A stretch of 12,934 nucleotides of DNA from positions 1 to 12,934 of the forward strand of contig DASWHK010000114.1 in NCBI GenBank assembly GCA_036398215.1. The letters are read 5' to 3'. The position numbers and the translations under genes are program-made. Position 1 is the first letter of the stretch; each line of letters starts with the position of its first letter. Under the pieces are notes generated by a model that did not search any database, had not been told where the DNA came from, and saw only the letters and a program-made list of their open reading frames with translations. This document shows, piece after piece, positions 5,621 through 11,176 of the stretch. The DNA comes from DASWHK01 sp036398215. Its GTDB lineage: Bacteria > Acidobacteriota > UBA890.

Positions 5621-8049
5621 TGGCTCGCAAACCTCAGCGCCCGGCGGCCGGGAGCCGCTTCCGCGACGAAGCCATCGGTTTCTCGTGTCTCGCCGCCGCC
5701 CTGTTCGCGGCGGTGGCGCTGTTCTCGTACAGCGCCTTCGATCCCAACCCGTTCGACTTCGCCGGCGACGGCCCGGCGCGCAACTGGGGCGGCCCGGTGG
5801 GCGCCACGGTCGCGGCGCTGGCGTTCCAGCTCGTCGGTCTCGGCGCCTGGCTGTGCGCGTTCCTGCTCGGCCTCGTCGGCATCAACAGGATCCTGCGGCG
5901 GAAGATCGAATCGCCGTTCACCAAGGCGCTCGGCCTGCTCACCCTGGCGGTTTCGACGTGCGCGCTGGTGACCATGGGAGTCGGCGTGGTCACCGTCGGC
6001 GGCGGGACCTTCGCCGCCGGGGGCGTCGTCGGGTCGATGACGGCGGTGGCGCTGGCCAGCGCCTTCGGTCCGGTGGGCGGGCCGCTGGTCGCGGTCACGG
6101 CGGCGCTCCTGGCGATCGTCATGGCCACGCGGCTCTCGATCGAGGCGATGCTCGCCGCCGGCTGGCGGGCCCTGACCGGGGCAGTCCGCCGCGCTCGTAC
6201 CAGCATCGCCCGCCATCGCGAGCGGCGACGCAAGGCGCGGGCGCGGCGCACCGTGCTCGACAAGCACGCCGCCGGCCGCGCCGCCGAGGCGAGGATCGCT
6301 CCCGCGCCGGCGGCGGCCGCGCCGGCCGGCAGGGCGGACGGCGAGCCGGCGCCGCCGATCATCAAGGTCAAGGTGCCGGTGACCCTGACGCGCCCCGACG
6401 CCGAGCTGCCCCCCGCCTTGAGCGCCCGGAAGGCCGTAGAGGAAAAGGCCCCCGCGCCGCCGCCGATCCATCACCGGGTGCCGCCGGCGCCGCCGCGCCC
6501 GTCGGCGCCGCTGCCCTTCGAGCAACCCGCCGGCCCCGGCGGCTCCTATGCCCTGCCCGGCCTCGACCTGCTCGAGACCCCCGACCCCGACGAGGCGATC
6601 GACGAGTCGGAGTTCGTCGAGAAGGCCAAGGCCATCGCCTCGAAGGGAGCCGAGTTCAAGGTCACCGGCGAGATCGTCGCCATCCATCCCGGCCCCGTGG
6701 TCACCACCTACGAATTCGAGCCCTCGGCGGGGGTCAAGTACAGCCGCATCCTGGCCTTGGAAGAAGACCTCAGCCTGGCGCTGCGCGCCGAGAGCATCCG
6801 CATCGCCCGGCTGCCCGGCAAGGCGACGGTCGGCATCGAGGCCCCCAACAGCCGCCGCAAGGTCATCCGCCTGCGGGAGATCCTCGAGTCCAAGCAGTTC
6901 CTGAAGTCGCGCTCGAAGCTCAGCCTGGCGATCGGCAAGGAGATCCACGGCGACAACGTGGTCACCGACCTGGCGCGGGCCCCCCACCTGCTGATCGCCG
7001 GCACCACGGGGTCGGGCAAGAGCGTTGCCCTCAACTCGATGCTGTTGAGCCTCCTGTACAAGGCCACCCCCGACGAGGTGAAGCTCGTCCTCGTCGACCC
7101 CAAGCGGCTCGAGTTCGGCCTCTACGAGGACATCCCGCACCTGCTGACGCCGGTCGTGGTCGACGCCGACCGCGCCGCCAACGCCCTCGGCTGGGCGGTC
7201 CGCGAGATGGACAAGCGCTACCGGACCCTGGCGGAGTTCGGCGTCCGCAACATCGAGCAGTTCAACCTGATGCTGCAACGCGGCGAGGAGGAGATGCTCG
7301 CCAAGGCCCGCAAGCGGCGCGACGGCAGCGCCCCGGCAATGAAGGCGCCCTCCGATCTCAAGCCCCTCCCCTACCTGGTGGTCATCATCGACGAGCTCGC
7401 CGACCTGATGATGTTCGCCTCGGCCTCGGTCGAGGCCTGCATCATGCGGTTGGCGCAGATGGCGCGCGCCGTCGGCATCCATTTGATCCTCGCCACTCAG
7501 AGGCCGTCGGTGGACGTCATCACCGGGACGATCAAGAACAACCTGCCGGCGCGCATCTCCTTCCGTGTCGCCTCCAAGACCGACTCGCGAGTCATCCTCG
7601 ACGCCCACGGCGCCGAGAACCTGCTCGGCAAGGGCGACATGCTGTTCCTGGCGCCCGGCACCTCGCGGCTGCAGCGCGTCCACGGCGCCTACGTCGACGA
7701 GGACGAGGTCCGCGGCGTGGTCGATTTCTGGCGCGACCAGGCCCGTCCCCACTTCGAGGAGGAGGTCACCCTGCCGCCGCCCGAGAAGGTCGACGATGGC
7801 GACGCCCAGGAGCCCAGCGATCGCGACGAGTACTACGAGGAGGCCCTGCGGCTGGTGGTCAGCGCCGGCGAGGCCTCGATCTCGAACATCCAGCGCAAGC
7901 TGCGCCTCGGCTATGCCCGCGCCGGCCGCATCGTCGACATGATGGAGGAGGAAGGCCTGGTGGGGCCGCCGGAAGGCTCCAAGCCGCGCCGGCTGCTGAT
8001 CGACGCCTCTTTCCTGGCGCGGAAGTACGGCATCTCGCCGACGCTCTGA
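5620..8049 (+). CDS. ftsK: DNA translocase FtsK/SpoIIIE
   Basis: Septal double-stranded DNA pump that clears and resolves chromosome termini at division. 809 residues from GTG 5620, fixed by the Shine-Dalgarno AAGGTGA 3 nt upstream. The N-terminal membrane domain has about four hydrophobic segments (about 18-38, 60-88, 103-126, 134-170). A basic stretch (190-210) and a Pro/Ala-rich linker of about 100 residues follow. The alpha domain starts near 320 (DEAIDESEFVEKAKAI). The motor carries Walker A GTTGSGKS at 461-468, VDPKRLEF shortly after, Walker B VVIIDELADL around D591-E592, and QRPSVDVITGTIKNNLPARI. The C-terminal winged-helix gamma domain (about 736-800, EEALRLVVSAGEASISNIQRKLRLGYARA) normally reads KOPS/SRS polarity sequences and activates XerCD. 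The linker is short, as in SpoIIIE and most non-enterobacterial FtsKs. Same strand as rsmA-uppP after a 76-nt gap; convergent with the next gene. Confidence 0.96.
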   Translation: MARKPQRPAAGSRFRDEAIGFSCLAAALFAAVALFSYSAFDPNPFDFAGDGPARNWGGPVGATVAALAFQLVGLGAWLCAFLLGLVGINRILRRKIESPFTKALGLLTLAVSTCALVTMGVGVVTVGGGTFAAGGVVGSMTAVALASAFGPVGGPLVAVTAALLAIVMATRLSIEAMLAAGWRALTGAVRRARTSIARHRERRRKARARRTVLDKHAAGRAAEARIAPAPAAAAPAGRADGEPAPPIIKVKVPVTLTRPDAELPPALSARKAVEEKAPAPPPIHHRVPPAPPRPSAPLPFEQPAGPGGSYALPGLDLLETPDPDEAIDESEFVEKAKAIASKGAEFKVTGEIVAIHPGPVVTTYEFEPSAGVKYSRILALEEDLSLALRAESIRIARLPGKATVGIEAPNSRRKVIRLREILESKQFLKSRSKLSLAIGKEIHGDNVVTDLARAPHLLIAGTTGSGKSVALNSMLLSLLYKATPDEVKLVLVDPKRLEFGLYEDIPHLLTPVVVDADRAANALGWAVREMDKRYRTLAEFGVRNIEQFNLMLQRGEEEMLAKARKRRDGSAPAMKAPSDLKPLPYLVVIIDELADLMMFASASVEACIMRLAQMARAVGIHLILATQRPSVDVITGTIKNNLPARISFRVASKTDSRVILDAHGAENLLGKGDMLFLAPGTSRLQRVHGAYVDEDEVRGVVDFWRDQARPHFEEEVTLPPPEKVDDGDAQEPSDRDEYYEEALRLVVSAGEASISNIQRKLRLGYARAGRIVDMMEEEGLVGPPEGSKPRRLLIDASFLARKYGISPTL

Positions 8050-8067
8050 CCGGGCCCACCGGCGGTC

Positions 8068-8105
8068 GCTGAGCCACCTTCACCGCACGGGGTAAGCGGC
8101 TCAGC
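8068..8105. terminator. Stem-loop between convergent genes, possible bidirectional terminator
   Basis: GCTGAGCC (8068-8075) and GGCTCAGC (8098-8105) are exact reverse complements around a 22-nt loop, in the 83-nt gap between the converging ends of ftsK and the ATP-binding protein gene. Location and symmetry suit a shared terminator. No U-tract follows on either strand and the loop is long, so this is tentative. AGCTAGCT at 8121-8128 is an additional short palindrome. Confidence 0.35.
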
Positions 8106-8132
8106 TCGCCGCGCCGCCGTAGCTAGCTTTGC

Positions 8133-8600
8133 CTACCCGGCGTCGCTTCCGGCGACGCGCAGGCGCTTCATCATGACCAGGACCGTGCCGCCGCCCGCTG
8201 GGAAGTCGTAGGTGACCTCGTCCATCAACTGGTTCATCAGGAAGACGCCGCGCCCCGAGGCGTCCATCAGGTGCTCCTGGGAGACAGGGTCAGGCAGACT
8301 GGTGGGGTCGAACCCCGCGCCCTGGTCGCTGACGGTGATCCGGATGCGGTCGGCGGCGAGCTCGAACGCCACCTCGACCTCGGTGCCGGGACGCTCCCGG
8401 TTGCCGTGGATGACCGCGTTGGTGACCGCCTCGCGCACCGCGGTGACCATCCAGTAGCAGTCGTCGGCGCCGAACCCCACCTCCTGGATGAGCTGCTCGG
8501 CGAGCGCGTGCACCGAGTCGAGGAACTCGCGGCGGCTGTTGATCCGCAGGCGCACCATTCGCAGGGTGGCGTCCGGCTGCGCTGGCCGTCGTTCGTTCAT
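8133..8600 (-). CDS. SpoIIAB/RsbW-type ATP-binding protein (HATPase_c_2, anti-sigma kinase-like)
   Basis: 155-residue single-domain GHKL ATPase. Visible motifs: N-box VREAVTNAVIHGN at 55-67, with the Mg-coordinating Glu/Asn pair at E57 and N61; G1 box DQGAGFDP at 92-99; G2 box GRGVFLMNQLMD at 116-127. The N-terminal half (LRINSRREFLDSVHALAEQLIQEVGFG) matches the helix and strand before the N-box in anti-sigma factor kinases. Members of this family bind a sigma factor and/or phosphorylate a STAS anti-anti-sigma partner on Ser/Thr; neither partner is encoded in this window, so the target is unknown. The protein is soluble and cytoplasmic. ATG 8600 lies 17 nt after the stop of the propeller gene; the Shine-Dalgarno is weak. 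It is the last gene of the minus-strand group and probably co-transcribed with it. The fold is certain; the anti-sigma role is inferred from the family. Confidence 0.85.
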   Translation of the reverse strand: MNERRPAQPDATLRMVRLRINSRREFLDSVHALAEQLIQEVGFGADDCYWMVTAVREAVTNAVIHGNRERPGTEVEVAFELAADRIRITVSDQGAGFDPTSLPDPVSQEHLMDASGRGVFLMNQLMDEVTYDFPAGGGTVLVMMKRLRVAGSDAG

Positions 8601-8617
8601 ACCGGCGTGGGTCTCGC

Positions 8618-11026
8618 CTATCTGGCGCTGACGACGATCTTGGCGGTTCCGGCGTTGAAGGCGTCGTCGGTCACCCTGACCACGATCGTATGCTCACCGG
8701 GCGGCAACGTCACCGTGAAATCGATCTGTTCGCGGCCGGCGTCGGCGAGGCCGTCGGCGGGCAGAATGGCGCGCCACGTCGCTCCGTCGACGGCGTATTC
8801 CAGCGTCTGGATGAGGCTGGTGGCGTCGGTCGCCGTGCCGGTGATCCGCAGCCCGCCGGCCTCGGCGACCGCGGCTAGGTCGCCGACCTCGGGAGCGGTG
8901 TTGTCGATCACGAAGGCGGCGCTGCTGCGCTCCCCTTCGAGCTGCTGGCCGAGCGGGTTCGAGGGGCCGTCGCCGGCCACCAGCCGGACCCGGTAGAGGC
9001 CGTCCGCGACCGTCCTCGTGTCCCAGACGTGGAGGGTCTCCTGGATGGCGCTGGCGATCGGCTTCCACTCCGTCTCGCCCTCGCCGCGCTGCAGCAGCGC
9101 GTAGCTCATGCGGTCGCCGTTGGGATCGGCCGCCTCCCAGGTGATGGTGCGCGATCCGGGGAGGAAGTAGGCGCGCCCCAGGAAGCTGGCCGTCGAAGGG
9201 GCCGCCGGGGCGTCGCGTCCCTGCTGGCGGGCGAGCTCGCGCTCGATCGACGGCGGCAGCGCGCCGATCGGCAGGCTGTCCTCGAAGGCGGGGTTCTGCC
9301 GGTACACGACGCCGCCCGGGTGGATGGTCAATGCCGTCACGACAGGGCGCAAGTTGCGCTGCACGTACACCAGCTCGACCCAGCGCAGCGCCGGGCTGCT
9401 CTCCGGCTGGCGGCTGGCGAGCTGGGCCTTCCACTGGATGAAACGGGCCGGCGGGCTGTCGATCGGCGTTCCGGCGGCGTCGGCGTAGGGTCCGCTCCAA
9501 TCGCTCCAGGTGTCGTCGGGATCGGAGGTGTTGCCGGTGCGCGTGAAGAGGCGGATCGAGGTGCCCTCGGGCGAGTCGCCCCGCCAGCGCACGCGGCCCC
9601 AACGCGAGGTCGTTGCCGTGTCCTTCACCTGCGACAGGTACTCGCCGTCGGCGCGGTATCCGCTTCCCAGCCGGTAGACGCGCCCCAGGTTGCTGGAGCC
9701 CAGCAGAAGATTGCCGCCGCCCACCGTCGCGGCGGTGATCTGCGCGGCCGCGACCCGCGGCAGGATGGTCGTCGTTCTTCCGGGGCCGACCCTCAGCAGG
9801 CGCCCCTCCGGACCAGTGCCAACGAACGCTCCCGGGGCCGCGGCGGCCAGCGAGTAGGCCTCCTCGCTCGGACTCTCCCAGATCGATTCGACCAGGCCGT
9901 CGTCGTGAACGAGGAAGACGGCACCGCTGGCGCCGCTGGCGCCGCTGCCCCCGCTGGTAGAGCCGCCGGCGGCGCGCGGCGGCGCCTCCGGCGAGGCCGC
10001 CGGCGCGTCGGTGGTGGCCTGCTCCATCGCCGCCACCCAGATGCCCTCGGCGGTGGGAACGATGCCGGTGATCTGCCTCAGGGAGGCGTCGAAGAGGACG
10101 AACACGTCGCCCCCCTGCGGCCCGATGCGGTAGAGGTGGCCGTTGTCGGCGCTGCCGGCCAGCACGCTGCCGTCGGCGGCAACCGCCAGCGCCGTGATAT
10201 GGCTCTCGTCGGTGTCGTAGAGGAGCTCGGCAGCGCCGGCGGCGCCCGCAGCCCCGCCAGCCCCCGCACCCCCGCCAGCCCCGCCAGCCCCCGCAGCCCC
10301 GGCAGCCCCGGCAGCCCCAGCTGGATCAACCCGCCAGATGCGACCATCCTCGCCGGTCCCCGCGTACAGCGTGCCGTCCGGGGCGAAGGCCAGCGACCAG
10401 ACGTAGCGGGCCTCCAGCGACAGCCAGGGCTCGGTGGGCATCTCGCCGCCGGCCAGCGGCAGGCGCCAGAGGTCGCCACCGGGCGAGGCCGCCAGATAGA
10501 GGTCGCCGTCCGGTCCCAGGGCCATGGCGTGGACGGTGCCCCCCGCCTCGAAGAACCGCTCGGGCTCGGCGTCACCGGCGCCCGGCGGCAGGCGGTAGAT
10601 CCGCCCCTCGGTGCCGGCGGCGGCGTAGACGCTGCCGTCGGCGGCCTCCTCAACCGCCCAGACGAACGCCTCGCGGGTATCGCCGAGCAGCTCGAGCGCC
10701 GGCGCCAGCCGGATGTCGCCCTCGCTGTCGAGCGAGACCGAAGCCACCTCGCCGGCGCGGAAGTCCTCGTAGCCGGATTGCACCCAGATGGCCGGCGCGG
10801 TGGCCGTCGCGACGGTGGCCCCGGCGTGCGGCACGGCAGCGACCTGGCTGGCGGCGACCGCCGCAGCGGCGAGCAGCGCCAGAGTGGCGAGCGCCCTCGC
10901 CATACTCGGCGAGCGCCTTGCGCCCGACCACGCCAGGGCCGCGGGCAGCGCCAGAATGGCGACCACCAGCGGCCGGGAGCCACCCGCCGGGCGGCCAGCG
11001 TCAACGGCGAAAGCTCGCAATCTCAT
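8618..11026 (-). CDS. Exported beta-propeller protein with C-terminal Ig-like domains, function unknown
   Basis: 802 residues. The N-terminus has two hydrophobic stretches (20-33 and about 43-63); the second, ending PHAGA, looks like a Sec signal peptide. Residues about 80-455 contain repeated blades of the type DGSVYAAAGTEGRIYRL, DGDLYLAASPGGDLWRL, DGTLYAGTGEDGRIWRV, DGSVLAGSADNGHLYRI and GRLLRVGPGR, as in NHL/PQQ-like propellers. A linker-like region follows (TWSDWSGPY near 506-513; FIQWKAQL at 529-536), then two Ig/FN3-like sandwiches (about 625-708 with EAADPNGDRMSYALL, and about 713-802 with LPPGEHTIVVRVTDDAFNAGTA). Two glycine/alanine/serine tracts interrupt the propeller (236-266 and 353-369). 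It probably acts in the periplasm or on the surface as a scaffold or sensor; no catalytic motif is evident. ATG 11026 has AGGA 8 nt upstream. An internal ATG at 10903, starting the signal-like segment directly, is a credible alternative. The gene lies between an S55 protein and an ATP-binding protein. Confidence 0.8.
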   Translation of the reverse strand: MRLRAFAVDAGRPAGGSRPLVVAILALPAALAWSGARRSPSMARALATLALLAAAAVAASQVAAVPHAGATVATATAPAIWVQSGYEDFRAGEVASVSLDSEGDIRLAPALELLGDTREAFVWAVEEAADGSVYAAAGTEGRIYRLPPGAGDAEPERFFEAGGTVHAMALGPDGDLYLAASPGGDLWRLPLAGGEMPTEPWLSLEARYVWSLAFAPDGTLYAGTGEDGRIWRVDPAGAAGAAGAAGAGGAGGGAGAGGAAGAAGAAELLYDTDESHITALAVAADGSVLAGSADNGHLYRIGPQGGDVFVLFDASLRQITGIVPTAEGIWVAAMEQATTDAPAASPEAPPRAAGGSTSGGSGASGASGAVFLVHDDGLVESIWESPSEEAYSLAAAAPGAFVGTGPEGRLLRVGPGRTTTILPRVAAAQITAATVGGGNLLLGSSNLGRVYRLGSGYRADGEYLSQVKDTATTSRWGRVRWRGDSPEGTSIRLFTRTGNTSDPDDTWSDWSGPYADAAGTPIDSPPARFIQWKAQLASRQPESSPALRWVELVYVQRNLRPVVTALTIHPGGVVYRQNPAFEDSLPIGALPPSIERELARQQGRDAPAAPSTASFLGRAYFLPGSRTITWEAADPNGDRMSYALLQRGEGETEWKPIASAIQETLHVWDTRTVADGLYRVRLVAGDGPSNPLGQQLEGERSSAAFVIDNTAPEVGDLAAVAEAGGLRITGTATDATSLIQTLEYAVDGATWRAILPADGLADAGREQIDFTVTLPPGEHTIVVRVTDDAFNAGTAKIVVSAR
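9921..9956 (-). repeat. 9-nt tandem repeat encoding Gly-Ala-Ser units
   Basis: Four consecutive 9-mers on the plus strand: GCACCGCTG, GCGCCGCTG, GCGCCGCTG, CCCCCGCTG. Read on the minus strand in the propeller gene they give the Ser-Gly-Ala/Gly tripeptides of the tract around residues 357-369. It is short and lies in a Pro/Ala/Ser-rich loop between blades. Confidence 0.7.
10251..10313 (-). repeat. 9-nt tandem repeat encoding Gly/Ala-rich tripeptides
   Basis: Seven abutting 9-mers of the form SCCCCSSCA on the plus strand (GCCCCGCCA, GCCCCCGCA, CCCCCGCCA, GCCCCGCCA, GCCCCCGCA, GCCCCGGCA, GCCCCGGCA), flanked by degenerate copies on both sides (about 10231-10322). On the minus strand they encode the AGA/GGA/AGG tract at residues about 236-266 of the propeller protein, between the blade ending WRVDP and the one starting ELLYDTDESH. 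Period 9 keeps the frame on copy-number change. Confidence 0.85.
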
Positions 11027-11034
11027 CGCATGGG

Positions 11035-11038
11035 TCCT
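11035..11038 (-). promoter_or_regulatory. Shine-Dalgarno that favours ATG 11026 for the propeller gene
   Basis: AGGA on the minus strand, 8 nt before ATG 11026. It supports the longer N-terminus. The competing ATG at 10903 has AAGG only about 12 nt away, a less favourable spacing. Confidence 0.45.
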
Positions 11039-11114
11039 GACTGGTCGTGGTGAGAGCGTGGTGGGGCCGGTTGCGGCGAGAAAAGGTCAGACGCCAGGCG
11101 CCGCGACGACGGCG

Positions 11115-11143
11115 ATGTTAAACACATACCCGGGGAGCAGCAA
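11115..11143 (-). promoter_or_regulatory. Possible promoter of the propeller/ATP-binding gene pair
   Basis: On the minus strand TTGCTG (11143-11138), a 17-nt spacer, then TAACAT (11120-11115; 4/6 to TATAAT), inside the 150-nt gap downstream of the S55 gene. The locally A/T-richer sequence (TATGTGTTTAACAT) stands out. Transcription would start near 11108, about 80 nt before ATG 11026, so the pair could be transcribed independently of the S55 gene. Confidence 0.35.
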
Positions 11144-11176
11144 CGCAGCAGATGGCCGGCATGCCCGCAGGTCGGC

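Noticed and set aside
5613..8072. 819-codon plus-strand frame overlapping ftsK in another phase
   Set aside because: It lacks motifs and shares the region with the FtsK frame, which has Walker A/B and the gamma domain and a good ribosome binding site.
10078..11004. Collagen-like GLPGLPGLRGLAG text in an alternative minus-strand frame
   Set aside because: It is the 9-nt repeat of the propeller gene read out of phase. The flanking sequence in that frame is not protein-like.
9029..11053. 674-codon plus-strand open frame antisense to the propeller gene
   Set aside because: The minus-strand frame shows a signal peptide, repeated propeller blades and Ig-like domains. The plus frame is low-complexity Arg/Gly/Ala text.
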